Assembly (NCBI GenBank): GCA_023369685.1
Contig: SACZ01000001.1
Span: 992,381 to 1,056,380, forward strand
Reading direction: 5' to 3'
Length of the DNA stretch: 64,000 nt
Source: Prolixibacteraceae bacterium JC049
GTDB lineage: Bacteria > Bacteroidota > Bacteroidia > Bacteroidales > Prolixibacteraceae
In this document: positions 1 to 9,900 of the stretch, one piece after another
Numbering within the stretch: position 1 is the first letter of the stretch
Layout: the number at the start of each line of letters is the position of its first letter
Notes under the pieces: model-generated
Told to the model about the DNA's origin: nothing
The model's input: only the letters and a program-made list of their open reading frames with translations
The model's database searches: none
Made by a program: the position numbers and the translations under genes

Positions 1-242
1 TTAAAAAAATGAACTAACATCTCCTTTTGCTCAGAAGCATTAACTAAATTCGATTCGTCTAATCCATGTATAGCTTTAGATTGTGCTGAAAACTTTCTTT
101 TAGTTCTTAAGGACAAAAAAGAATGAAATTCTTTTATGATTTCATTTTCTTCATTTACTAACACTGCTCCAAACTCAATAGGATTATCCTTAAATACATC
201 AATTCCAGTCGTTTCAAAATCCATAAAACATATATTCCTCAT
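1..242 (-). CDS. DnaQ-like 3'-5' exonuclease, 3' part cut by window edge
   Basis: Hand translation of the minus strand from an ATG at 242 gives 80 open codons running off the left edge. The protein begins MRNICFMDFETTG. The D-x-E of 'FMDFETTG' matches Exo motif I of DEDD-family exonucleases (DnaQ/RNase T), followed by 'PIEFGAVLV' and, near residue 59, 'IHGL', all typical of this fold. Its ATG shares an ATGA overlap with the stop of the upstream two-TM gene, so the two are probably translationally coupled. It is the last visible gene of the Ssp-like island and may be a nuclease component or a housekeeping exonuclease; only the N-terminus is seen, so its domain partners are unknown. Confidence 0.75.
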   Translation of the reverse strand, partial: MRNICFMDFETTGIDVFKDNPIEFGAVLVNEENEIIKEFHSFLSLRTKRKFSAQSKAIHGLDESNLVNASEQKEMLVHFF

Positions 243-1027
243 AAATTTACTTCTTCAAAAGGTGTCTCTTTTTTATGCATCAACTCAAATTCTCGTACAA
301 ATTTATTATAAAGTGCTTTTTTATTTATTGTTTTTTGTGCCCTAATTGCAAATGGGACCCATTCTTTTGCATCATAGATCTTAGATGGGACAACGTAAAT
401 TTCATCATCACAGATATAAAATGAATAATTAATGGGATATTTTTTGTTAAGATAGAGTTTCAATTCTCCATTTAACTCTTTATTATTACTGAGCTCTTTC
501 AACTTATTCTGTAAAATTTCTTTAGAATCTTTTATCTTGGTTCCAAAATCTTTTATTTTCCAATAATCTTGCAACGTTTTTACAAAAGGATTGTCCTCCG
601 CAAGCATATATATATTTATTTCAGAATCTTTTCTTCTTAACATATCGCTTAACTCTTCTGATAAGTTATTCAAAAGTGAATATCCGTAAGCAAAATACAT
701 AATAACCTTTTCTGATCGTTGTATGGAGCATTTTAAATCTTGTACTGCATCCTTAAAACTCCCGTAATATTTAACAATTCCAGATTCATTCAAAGCATCT
801 TTATGTTGCATTATCATAAAATGTTCCTTAGAGAAATCTTCTTTCATTAAATTTTGAAAAAAAGCCCCTACTAAAAAACTTGCATAAATAGAAGTTCCAA
901 TTGAAATAGCGACAAGTAATAATTGATTGTCAGATCCAAAAATCCAAATAGAAAGAATTATAAGTAAAACAACAACAAGAGTGTAAACTGATAATTTACA
1001 GCAGAAAATTTTTAAATAAGTATCCAT
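239..1027 (-). CDS. Two-TM membrane protein of unknown function in the Ssp-like island
   Basis: 262 aa. Two hydrophobic segments (about residues 13-31 and 35-58) form an N-terminal hairpin. The remaining ~200 residues are soluble and probably cytoplasmic, with an alternating core 'SEKVIMYFAYGYS' and 'INIYMLAEDNPF'. I do not recognise the family; the soluble part could be a nucleotide- or nucleic acid-binding sensor fold, but no catalytic motif is obvious. It starts 23 nt after the pyrophosphatase gene and overlaps the exonuclease gene by 4 nt, so it is very likely in the same operon. Two TM helices plus a soluble domain is a common layout for membrane effectors in defence loci; that role is inference only. 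Confidence 0.7.
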   Translation of the reverse strand: MDTYLKIFCCKLSVYTLVVVLLIILSIWIFGSDNQLLLVAISIGTSIYASFLVGAFFQNLMKEDFSKEHFMIMQHKDALNESGIVKYYGSFKDAVQDLKCSIQRSEKVIMYFAYGYSLLNNLSEELSDMLRRKDSEINIYMLAEDNPFVKTLQDYWKIKDFGTKIKDSKEILQNKLKELSNNKELNGELKLYLNKKYPINYSFYICDDEIYVVPSKIYDAKEWVPFAIRAQKTINKKALYNKFVREFELMHKKETPFEEVNL

Positions 1028-1050
1028 GATGCATTATTTTGTATTAGTAT

Positions 1051-2229
1051 TTATATAAAACAACTAGCACAACCATCACCTTCAGCATCCAACAACTCAT
1101 CCAGCCAATTCGGATCAGCCGAATTCTTCTCCTTCTTCACTCCCAAAATATCATCTTGCCAACTCGTTTTCGTTTGCAGATTCTCATAACGCCTCTTCAT
1201 GCGCTTTAGGTGTTCTCTTTTTATACCAATCACACGTTCAGGATGTGACAATTGCTCCAGGCTTTCACCCTGAATCCAGGTGTAACCATCCTTCTCATAT
1301 TTCATGGCCTCTTTAAATAAATCCGGATGCTGCTCCAGCAACCAAACCCATTCAATTTTCTGCTGATAAAAACAGAAAAAACATCCCGAACGACTTCTAA
1401 AATACTTTCCTTTCTCATCATCCACCTCATACTCTCTAGGCAAATAGTAGCTAGGCAAATCAACACTACTCTCCTCAATCAAATCGAAAATATCCTGTCG
1501 AACCAAAATATCATCATTCTCTACTAATGGAAAATAATCCAATTTCCCCACCGGATAATCAGTTGTTTTCAACCAATCAAAAACAACCTTATTAAACCCG
1601 ATCACATTTATATCCAACAAAGCCTCCAGCTTTTGCTGTATCGAAAAGAAAGGAGAAACCTCTTGTTTTGCGATCTCAAGAGCTTTTTCCAATAAATCAC
1701 CTTCCAAATGCTTTTCGTAAGAAACCGAAATTTCCTCAATTTTAGAGTTGTGTAACACTTTATTAATCACATCCACACTCCAAATATTTCTTCTGAAAGG
1801 AAAAATAGATTGAATATTCTGTCGAGTCGAGATATATCCCTCTCGATCCTCATCTCCACGAATTCCCACATACGAAATAGCCGGGCTATCACCAATTACC
1901 GTTTCAAAAGGAGCCAATTTTAAATTTTTGGTACACCATCTTGCATTCTGAGCAGGAAGATATCCACCATATTTTTTCCAAAAAAAATCAAAAGGATTAT
2001 CCTCATTGGTGCTCTGATAATTCTTATCCTGGTATTTATTTACCGAAACCTGAAGCTCATGCTCCAATTGTTCTATTAAAACATAGGTTTCTGCAAGTTC
2101 TCTTCCTGTGTCACAGGTATAGTATTCGATGGGTAATTCTTCTTTGCTATATAATTTGTTTAGGTAAATGGCGAGGGCAGCACTATCTTTTCCTCCACTG
2201 ATACCTAGTACATGTTTTATTTCTGACAT
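1051..2229 (-). CDS. PAPS-reductase/DndC-like ATP pyrophosphatase (SspD-like)
   Basis: 392 aa. The N-terminal PP-loop 'SGGKDS' (residues 11-16) is the ATP-pyrophosphatase signature of the PAPS reductase/DndC family. Cysteines are placed as in iron-sulfur DndC-type proteins: 'ARWCT' (C99), 'SGCFFC' (C283, C286) and a C-terminal 'CASC' (C387, C390). In Dnd/Ssp systems this enzyme activates DNA for replacement of a phosphate oxygen by sulfur. It lies 44 nt downstream of the ATPase gene and shares its direction, supporting an SspB-SspC-SspD order. The assignment to the Ssp branch rests on the neighbours; the family itself is clear. The sulfur donor (SspA, cysteine desulfurase) is not in view and could be a housekeeping IscS. 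Confidence 0.85.
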   Translation of the reverse strand: MSEIKHVLGISGGKDSAALAIYLNKLYSKEELPIEYYTCDTGRELAETYVLIEQLEHELQVSVNKYQDKNYQSTNEDNPFDFFWKKYGGYLPAQNARWCTKNLKLAPFETVIGDSPAISYVGIRGDEDREGYISTRQNIQSIFPFRRNIWSVDVINKVLHNSKIEEISVSYEKHLEGDLLEKALEIAKQEVSPFFSIQQKLEALLDINVIGFNKVVFDWLKTTDYPVGKLDYFPLVENDDILVRQDIFDLIEESSVDLPSYYLPREYEVDDEKGKYFRSRSGCFFCFYQQKIEWVWLLEQHPDLFKEAMKYEKDGYTWIQGESLEQLSHPERVIGIKREHLKRMKRRYENLQTKTSWQDDILGVKKEKNSADPNWLDELLDAEGDGCASCFI

Positions 2230-2273
2230 AAGCTACCTTAATTTTTTTAAAGCTATATAAAAACTCTAAGAGC

Positions 2274-5200
2274 TTAGATTAATTCTTGTAGTTTTTTAAA
2301 CAATAGTGCTTTTTGTTCCTCGTTCTTTAAGCTTTTGATTATTTTATTGAGTTCATTCTCAGATTTTTCAAATGATCTTGATACGTTTTTAGGGAACACG
2401 ATTTGCTCTTTCTTTACATTACCATTCTTATCTATTACATCTATTGCACATACTATTTCATTATCGCGTGTATTATTAAGATGGTGTATATCTATTAGTC
2501 GTTCAAGTTCTTTAAATGAAGTCTTAAACTTGAGAATAAATATAGGTATCTCTTCGTCTTTTATATCACTAAATGACTTGTTGAACAGACTATTAAAAAG
2601 ACTTTTAATCCATTCGTTTTTTGAATGAATAGGTACCATTATTCTACTTAATAATCTTTTCAGATGGCTTACAATTATTTCACTATCTATCTCTTTAAAT
2701 CTTTCTTCAAGTGCTACTTTATAGATTTTGTAAGTGTTATTCTTTTTTGTGCCGATTATTTCAATAATCTTCTTTTCTAACATATGCAATAGATCTTGTT
2801 CGCAGTTTCTCAGTTCTCGAATAACATTCTTTAGTTGTTCTAAGTAGTTTTCAAGATCTATAGTTTTTTTATGCAAATCTAATCCCGAGTATCCCAAAGC
2901 ATGAGGAATATCTCTGAAGAATGCAGTCTCTGGATCTTCTGCCTTTGCAATTGATTCTCTAAATAATATAGCTTCTTTCGATAAATTTTTTGTTTTTTGA
3001 GTGTACTTAGGTAATGCTCGATAAAACTGAATAAGAGGCTTGATTGTTTCTAAATAAATGGACCTGTTGCCTTCACTTTTTAAGTTCTTGTTCATTAAAG
3101 CACGATAAGTGTTCAATAAATCTAGATTTAGATTGTTGACAAGGAATGTTTTGAACCAGAAATTTTTAGGATTTTTATGTATTAATTCAAACACCTCTTC
3201 TGTTAGGACTGGCAAGTATCCCTTTTCATTAAATAAAGCAAAATTATTTTGTTGAATATGAAGAAAAGTAGGAATCCAAAAAGATAAGAATCCATCTTTT
3301 ATTTTATAAGGGGCTTTTGATAGTTCGTTATAAAATGTATTTATACTTAATCTCTCTTCTTTTGCTTGGTTTAAGATTTCTAGTGATTTTTGCCAAAGAC
3401 TATAAAATGTGTTTTCAGAATCTATTTCTCCAAATTCCCACCTATTTTCCGCAATATGCTGATATAGCTTTGTTTCTTTAAGCAAACTTAAGAAAATGGT
3501 CTTTTCTGCGGGATATTTATCTTTAGCAAATCCCAAATCTTCATCTCCTGTATGTTTAATTAATGCTTTGATATAGTTTTTACGAGCAGATGCAATTGAG
3601 CCACTTAGCTTGTGTTTATTCATTAACTCATTTTTTAAGATAGGAGTTAGAAAAAACTCTTCTTTACACAATACTGATAGCTCTTGATTGAGTTTCCTTT
3701 GAGAGTTAATTTTTATTTGTTTTCCCTTACGATACCAAATAACACTATCTGTGGTTAGATTGTTAATAATTTCTAACTTTAATTGTTGTTCAAGCTCGCT
3801 TCTCATAAGATCAAGCTCTTTTATGGCAACTCGATCTTCTTGATTCTTCTGTTTGACATGTTCAACCTTTTCTATCTCATATAATAGGTCAGATATAATT
3901 TCAGTTCTTGTAAATAAGGCAAACAAGTTAGTAGGGAAGGATAAACTGTGTTTAGAAATTTGCGGTATAATATTCTCTTCTTGAGAGAAGATTAAATTAA
4001 TATATCCATCAAGCTCGCCTGAGGCTATTTTATCAATAGGGGCATTACTAATTTCATAACTAAAGAAACGTGGTGTGCCTATTTGATAGGTTATAGCTTT
4101 TGCGAGTATACACGGTAAGTCATAAAAACGCTTTATATTGTTAGCTAAATCTTTATTTCGATTAATCTCAGATTCTGCTGAGAATAATGCTTGTTCAAAG
4201 TCTAAATCAGTGCCTTCAAATAAGATATATCTAGAACGATACTTTCTAAAGCGGATGATTTTTTTAGTCTCTAATTCTTCAATTACTTTTTCTAATAGGT
4301 TCTGCTTTTCAATATTGAAGTATGATAGAAGTAATTCTGAATCAATTTTTCCAGCTGGGTTTGAGAAAATATTGAGTAAACCTATTGTTTTGATTACCTT
4401 TTCTGCTATATATGTATCTGTGTTTATTAGAGCCTCAACGGAGTCTAACGCAGTGCGTATCGCATCCCATTTGTTTTTATCTGGGTTACTACTTGATGTT
4501 ATAAAATCTCCAAAATTGTAAACTAGGAAGTCATGTACATGACTGAGGTCATAATGTTTTCCTTTCTCAGCATACTTGTATAAAGACTTCTTTTCTCTCC
4601 TATTTAAAAAAGTAAAAAGTGATCGCTCATTTTGTCCATATTTTTGTAAAGCATGGGTTAGGCAAGTTGCCGAGGCAATATCAAATGGATATAGTTTATT
4701 ACCAAACTCTATACTATAGAGTGAATTATTCTTTATGACTTTAGAGCATAAAATCGATTTATTTATTTTTTCTAACTTACTACTAAGTTTTTTACTCCCT
4801 TTCCATTGTTGTATTCTTTCACTTGCAAGATATAATAATTGATCTACGGGCTCATTAAAGGTTAAATCGACGAATCGTCCGCTAACTTTAACCCATTCGT
4901 TTCTTTCTTTAATACTTAGTCTCTTGCCATATTGAGCGAAGTTTTGATGAAGCGTAGTTAATAGAATTATATCTTTTTCAGCACTATTGATGTATTCTGC
5001 TAATTGTTGTAAAAAATAGATTGTATCCTCAGAGTTATTCTTTGAAGCATATTCTAGAAATTTTCCATATTCATCAATAACAAGAACAAGAAACTCTCCT
5101 TTTGCGCTAATGGATTGATAGTATTTATTAAATGCCTCTAATAAATCGTTAGAATTATTTTGATTGTATCCTATTAATTCACCAATACTTTCTTTTATTG

Positions 5201-5492
5201 ATCTATAGGATCCTACTAATTTTAAAAAATGAAATGTATTCTTGTTGTTAATGTTTTGATATTTAGGGAAAAAATATTCTTTTTCTCCTTTGAGATTTTG
5301 TTCTAATGCCCAAATGAAACTAGATTTACCAGTTCCATATGATCCTATAATATTGAAGCAATGATTTATTGTAGTAAAATGTGTTACTATTGAGTTGGCA
5401 ATATGTCTTGCATTAGCTGTGACAATATAGTTTAGAGATTCATCTTGATCCCTTATAATATTTACAGATGGAGAATAGTAATTATTATGCAT
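2274..5492 (-). CDS. Large P-loop ATPase of DNA phosphorothioation locus (SspC-like)
   Basis: 1072 aa. A Walker A motif 'GSYGTGKSS' (residues 50-58) and a Walker B 'LVLVIDEYGK' (135-144) show an AAA/STAND-like ATPase in the N-terminal third. The remaining ~700 residues are charged and helix-rich with no motif I recognise. It begins within the end of the DUF4007 gene (8-nt overlap) and is followed by the DndC-like gene, the order expected for SspB-SspC-SspD. In Ssp systems SspC is the ATPase that cooperates with the nickase and pyrophosphatase. The length is large, so assignment as an SspC counterpart rests mainly on context. The AT-rich composition suggests horizontal acquisition of the island. 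Confidence 0.75.
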   Translation of the reverse strand: MHNNYYSPSVNIIRDQDESLNYIVTANARHIANSIVTHFTTINHCFNIIGSYGTGKSSFIWALEQNLKGEKEYFFPKYQNINNKNTFHFLKLVGSYRSIKESIGELIGYNQNNSNDLLEAFNKYYQSISAKGEFLVLVIDEYGKFLEYASKNNSEDTIYFLQQLAEYINSAEKDIILLTTLHQNFAQYGKRLSIKERNEWVKVSGRFVDLTFNEPVDQLLYLASERIQQWKGSKKLSSKLEKINKSILCSKVIKNNSLYSIEFGNKLYPFDIASATCLTHALQKYGQNERSLFTFLNRREKKSLYKYAEKGKHYDLSHVHDFLVYNFGDFITSSSNPDKNKWDAIRTALDSVEALINTDTYIAEKVIKTIGLLNIFSNPAGKIDSELLLSYFNIEKQNLLEKVIEELETKKIIRFRKYRSRYILFEGTDLDFEQALFSAESEINRNKDLANNIKRFYDLPCILAKAITYQIGTPRFFSYEISNAPIDKIASGELDGYINLIFSQEENIIPQISKHSLSFPTNLFALFTRTEIISDLLYEIEKVEHVKQKNQEDRVAIKELDLMRSELEQQLKLEIINNLTTDSVIWYRKGKQIKINSQRKLNQELSVLCKEEFFLTPILKNELMNKHKLSGSIASARKNYIKALIKHTGDEDLGFAKDKYPAEKTIFLSLLKETKLYQHIAENRWEFGEIDSENTFYSLWQKSLEILNQAKEERLSINTFYNELSKAPYKIKDGFLSFWIPTFLHIQQNNFALFNEKGYLPVLTEEVFELIHKNPKNFWFKTFLVNNLNLDLLNTYRALMNKNLKSEGNRSIYLETIKPLIQFYRALPKYTQKTKNLSKEAILFRESIAKAEDPETAFFRDIPHALGYSGLDLHKKTIDLENYLEQLKNVIRELRNCEQDLLHMLEKKIIEIIGTKKNNTYKIYKVALEERFKEIDSEIIVSHLKRLLSRIMVPIHSKNEWIKSLFNSLFNKSFSDIKDEEIPIFILKFKTSFKELERLIDIHHLNNTRDNEIVCAIDVIDKNGNVKKEQIVFPKNVSRSFEKSENELNKIIKSLKNEEQKALLFKKLQELI

Positions 5493-6345
5493 AGTAGTTC
5501 TCTAGTGTCTTTATCTTATTCATTGTTTTAGTTAACTGAAGTTCTCTAATTCCTGCATCTTCAGTTAGTCTAACTTCGGGATATTTCTCAACAATTTCAT
5601 TAAGTTTCTTCAAAACTCCGTTTTCATTCATGCAAAAAATTATTCCCGGACTGTTTTTTTCTGTTAAAATTTCTTCAACAGCTATAGAGTTTCTAGAGTT
5701 AAATCGATCTAGTATTGTATACATGAATAATTCTGCAGAAATACTTTCTCTTTCTGCGTTTTGAACTACTATCTTATTATTTTCATGTTTCTCAAATAAG
5801 TGTAGTTCCTGCAATAACCCTATAAAGTCATCTTCAATGTTGATCGATTTTCGTGGCTGAACATAGTTCGCTCGAAAAACTTTTATGTCATTTGCCAATG
5901 TTTTCTCACTTGGTAACTCTTTTGACTCTTTTTCTATTCGATAAATTAATTGACTTTTGATTTTACTATCAGAGAACTCTCTATCTCCATTCTTGATGTT
6001 ATTAAAGAAGAGAGTATAGATAGAGGAAAATTCTTTTTTTACTAAATGATAATGTAATAACCATAAGCTGTTTATGTCTTCTAAGTATGGATCAATTCCT
6101 TTGTCTCCAAATAAAAAATTACCAAAGTCAGTTATATCTTCATAATTTTTCCCTTCATTTTGTGTAATATTAAATGCTCTTAACCAAAACCGGATAGAAG
6201 TAACCATGTTTTTTCCGACTCCTAACTTAGTAACTGCATCGTTATCATTGAAGTTGTTGTTGTTGTTTAGGAAATCAAAGCCTTTCTTTAACCAATAATG
6301 TCTACAATAAAAGGTTTCATGTCCTGAGAAAATATATTTTGTCAT
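5485..6345 (-). CDS. DUF4007 family protein (SspB-like)
   Basis: About 286 aa from ATG at 6345 (MTKYIFSGHETF). A longer frame reaches an ATG at 6387, but that would lie inside the predicted promoter at 6374-6404, so the internal start is preferred. The N-terminus 'FSGHETFYCRHYWLKKG' with 'LGVGKNMVTSIRFW' is characteristic of DUF4007 proteins, which accompany DndC-like proteins and include SspB, reported as the DNA-nicking partner of phosphorothioate modification. A winged-helix-like N-terminus is plausible. It is the first gene of the operon and overlaps the ATPase start by 8 nt. Family assignment is by motif memory; function is inferred from the trio. Confidence 0.75.
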   Translation of the reverse strand: MTKYIFSGHETFYCRHYWLKKGFDFLNNNNNFNDNDAVTKLGVGKNMVTSIRFWLRAFNITQNEGKNYEDITDFGNFLFGDKGIDPYLEDINSLWLLHYHLVKKEFSSIYTLFFNNIKNGDREFSDSKIKSQLIYRIEKESKELPSEKTLANDIKVFRANYVQPRKSINIEDDFIGLLQELHLFEKHENNKIVVQNAERESISAELFMYTILDRFNSRNSIAVEEILTEKNSPGIIFCMNENGVLKKLNEIVEKYPEVRLTEDAGIRELQLTKTMNKIKTLENYYA

Positions 6346-6373
6346 TGTTTTTCTACTGGTGAATAATCTCCAG

Positions 6374-6404
6374 TAAAGATACGACATAAAAAGAGATTAT
6401 TAAA
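6374..6404 (-). promoter_or_regulatory. Predicted Bacteroidota promoter of the Ssp-like operon
   Basis: On the minus strand a -7-like TATCTTTA (6374-6381) is preceded after exactly 19 nt by TTTA (6401-6404). Both differ from TTTG / TAnnTTTG only in the final base. It would start transcription about 20-25 nt before the ATG at 6345 and rules out the upstream ATG at 6387. Confidence 0.4.
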
Positions 6405-6678
6405 TTACTTCCTATATATTACTCTCTAAATAGATAAACAAATGGTGTGAATAGTGTTTTATATGATTAAAATAATAGACTTGTGTATATTTATATTAAT
6501 TGGCTTTAAGAATTGAACATTCCTTAATTATGAATAGATGCTGTTTTTGTTGTTTGAGTTATGGATTGAGGGAGGGTGTTAGCTATAGTCACCACAATTA
6601 TAATTAGGGGAATAGTGCTATATATAGAAATAGCTCACTAGTCGGAATAGTTGGCATCCTGTTAGAAACGATCATGTA

Positions 6679-6852
6679 GCATACATTACAGATCGTGCGC
6701 TGACGGAGGAGGGTGTTCACTTTCAATTTTTTCACTTTACAACTTTTTAAACTTTTGTCATTGCAATTTGGCTCCGATTACAAATCGGTGCCAGTCAGGT
6801 GACAATGTCATTACAATCGATAATAAGTAGCACAAATTGCAAATTTGCACTA
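6679..6852. repeat. Cluster of three GCAC-ATT-nCA-AAT-GTGC palindromes
   Basis: Three related imperfect palindromes: 6679-6702 (GCATACATTACAGATCGTGC then GCTG), 6771-6791 (GCTCCGATTACAAATCGGTG then C) and 6830-6849 (GCACAAATTGCAAATTTGCA, then CTAGC). Each has inverted arms around ATT(A/G)CAAAT. The same element recurs at 45521-45543 and 45804-45825, so this is a dispersed intergenic family. Confidence 0.6.
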
Positions 6853-6940
6853 GCGGAGTTTGTCAATACTAGCTGCTATGAACTAGGTGGAGCTTCGACG
6901 GGCTTAGCCGGCGGAGTTGTATTGTGGGAATCGAGTTAAA

Positions 6941-6975
6941 ACAAAAAATCCTGCCCAAATAAATGAGCAGGATCA
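6941..6975 (-). terminator. Rho-independent terminator of the HEAT/DUF1080 gene
   Basis: Perfect 7-bp stem ATCCTGC (6948-6954) / GCAGGAT (6967-6973) with a 12-nt loop. On the minus strand it is followed by TTTTTTGTTTT and lies 24 nt after the stop codon at 6997. Confidence 0.85.
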
Positions 6976-6996
6976 GAAGTAAGATTGAGAGGGTCA

Positions 6997-9900
6997 TTAC
7001 TTCCTTAAATCTTTCAGGCGGATGTTTCGGAATTTAACCACTGAGCCGTGACCCAAGAATCCGATGTGCCCTTTATCTCTTTTTAAACCGGGGTGATTGC
7101 GGTGGTCTAGCGTACCGTTTTTGCTGGCTTCTTTGTAGTCGCCATCAACAATCACTGTTCCGTTTAGTGTAATCTTAATGTGAGAACCTTTCACATATAC
7201 CTCTTCGTAGTTCCACTCGCCAACAGGCTTAAGGAATCCGCGCTTTGCAGGAATTACTCCGTATACCGAACCATGGTACTGGTAAGGTTTTAGGTTAGCG
7301 TAGATAGAAGCGGTATTGTCTAGAATTTGCAATTCCATTCCCATGTATGCAGCGTCGCCTTCAAGCGGAGCATGAATACCCAATCCGTTGTTTGCACCAG
7401 GAGTTAACTGGAACTCGAAACGGTAGATGAAGTCGCTGTATTCTTTTTCAGTGAAAAGGTTACCGTGTCCACCTTGCTTTGGACGAACAACGATCTCGCC
7501 ATTCTCAACAATGTAGTCGGTTTTGTTTCCTACCCAACCATTTAGGTTTTTACCATTGAAAAGAGCTTCAAATCCGTTTGCTTTTTCTTCAGCAGTAAGA
7601 TTAAATTCCTTCTCGTTGATTTCGCGAACGTAGATATCGCGGAAAGCCAAATCGGTTCCGTGAGCTTGTAATTCAATAGCTCCTTTAGGGAAGATAGGCA
7701 TTTTTCGATCCCAGTAGTTTTCCATTGTTACATTGTCAACTACCAATTCGCCGTTTAGGTAAACTGTTACTTTGTCGCCAATCATTTTAATGCGGAAAGT
7801 ATTCCACTCGTTGATTGGGTTATCGGCCACTTTAAGTGGTTTCGATTGGTGTTTCTGGTTGTTGTACAATCCACCTGAACCAACTTGTGCTCCTACTTCA
7901 ACACGAGTAGTATCCCAAATTTGCACCTGAGGAGTTCCTCTTAGGTAGATTCCGCTATCTCCTTTTGGAGAGATACGCCAGTCAACAATCATCTCGAAAT
8001 CGGCATAATCTTTAACTGAACAAAGGTTGGCTCCGTGACCGTTGAAAACGATGCTACCATCTTTCACACTCCAGTTGTCAGACATTTTAGCATCAGCTTC
8101 TTTTTGTGCTTTTGCCAACTGTGCTTTTGTCATTTTAGCACGTGCAATCGGATTGGCTACTAAACCTTTCCATCCAGTAAGGTCTTTACCATTGAACATT
8201 GAAACGAAACCTTTATCGGAAGGCATCTCTTTCAAATATTTACGGATGTTGATTTTGTAGTAATCGCTTTCGGCACCGCTCATAATGTTAGCTGCTTTTT
8301 CCAATACTTTCTTCACATTGTCTCCGTAAAGTCCGGCTTTAGAACCAGAAGCAGGAAGAGCAATGAACATAGCTGCACGTGATGCTGCTTGTTGCAATTT
8401 AGAATCGTTTAGGAAAGGAGCAACATACATTAATGCTGTAATTGTTGGCACTTTACCAATGGCTTTCAATACCTGGTTTTTTGCTTTAGTAGAAGTAGCG
8501 AAAGGCATTATTTTACGGTATTGCAACAATTTCTGATCTACAGGAAGAGATGACTTTGTAACCTGCTTCATGAAGCCATTGAATGCTTGCTGCGTGTAGT
8601 TGCCTTTCTGCTGCTTGCAAATCTGATATAGAGAAGCTGAAGCAGTGTGATCTTTCCAATTTACCAATGCATCGAATGCTGCATCTTTGTATTTATCCGA
8701 CTGGAATAGCTGACTTACTGCTTTAAGTGCTTGCTGTCCTCCTAGGTAAGGAAGGATAGTGATGATGCGCTCTTTCTTTGAAGTATTTTCAAGTGCTTTC
8801 AAAAGAGGAGCTACTTGCTGCTTGTTCTTCTTAATTTGACGAGCCGAAGCTACAACTGCCATTTGAGTGGCTTTTACGTTATCATCGTTGGCAGAAAGCA
8901 ATAGTTCGATTAATGCCGAAAGATCTTTGGCTTGAGCCAAATTTTGAAGTGACTTGAATGCTGCTGCTTTTACTTTAGCATCGCTGGCATTGGTCAACGC
9001 CATTACTTTATCGAAATACTGGTTGGCTGCTTTATTGGCTACTATTTCAACCAATGCTGCTTTTGCCGCTCCGTTAGCTGTTTCAATAGCTGTTGCTACT
9101 GGTCCAACGTGTGCTTTGTCCAACAAGTAGAATAATGTCGATTTCGTGTGATTCACATCCTGGTTACCACTCATGTGCTTGATAAGAGTAGGAACTGCTG
9201 CTGTACCTTCTAGTTGTGCTAATGCTGTGATGGCTGCTTGGCGAACAGGAGCTGCATTGTCTGCTAACTGAGCTACTACAAATTGTGTAGCAACTGGGCA
9301 TCCTCTGCGACCTAACATGGCAACTACGTCGGTTTTAACATCTGCATTAGCTGATTTTGCTAACTCGATCCACTGACGAGTTTCAGCAATTCCACCTGCC
9401 TTTTGTGCATGGTGTAGGATTGCCTCGCGGTATGCTTTATGTGACGATTGTGCTTCAGCTAAGATAGTTGACATAGCTGGAGTACCGATCTGGTTAATAT
9501 AAACGCGAAGCATTGATGCTGCCTGACTCAACTGATTGGCTTTTTTAGCCGCTTTTACGTAGCTAAGAACTGCTTTCTCGGCCAATTTAGTGTGACCGTT
9601 TTGTGCTAAGCGTTCGGCATAAATTACGAATGCTTCGGCTGCGATAGTCGATTCCCAAGTGAAGTTGGCTTTTTTAGCCGCATTCCACAATGTGGAGTAA
9701 GCTTTTGGTGCGCCCATTTGAGCCAATGCCAACTGAGCCTCTTTACGAAGTGTCTTGTCTTTGCTACCAGCTAGTTTAATGACTGCATCAAGGTTAGCTG
9801 TAGAGCGACTTTCCGCTGCAGCTTTTACCAATCTGATTTGCTGTTTTCCTGTGCTTGAAGTCAGCGCATTGTCTAATGCCGTAATTGCATCAGCGCTTTT

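Larger units (their letters stand above)
6388..6996. other. Repeat-bearing intergenic region without genes
   Basis: About 600 nt between the defence-type operon and the DUF1080 gene. No credible reading frame. It holds three degenerate palindromes of one family (6679-6852), a 'GAGCTTCGACGGGCTTAGCC' segment (6892-6911) similar to one at 24408-24422, and a terminator at its right end. Confidence 0.6.

Noticed and set aside
4138-4521. 127-codon open frame on the plus strand
   Set aside because: Antisense shadow of the ATPase gene with no recognisable domain.
5485-6387. Longer start for the DUF4007 gene
   Set aside because: The extra 14 residues lie over the predicted -7 box, and family members begin at the MTKYIFSGHETF position.
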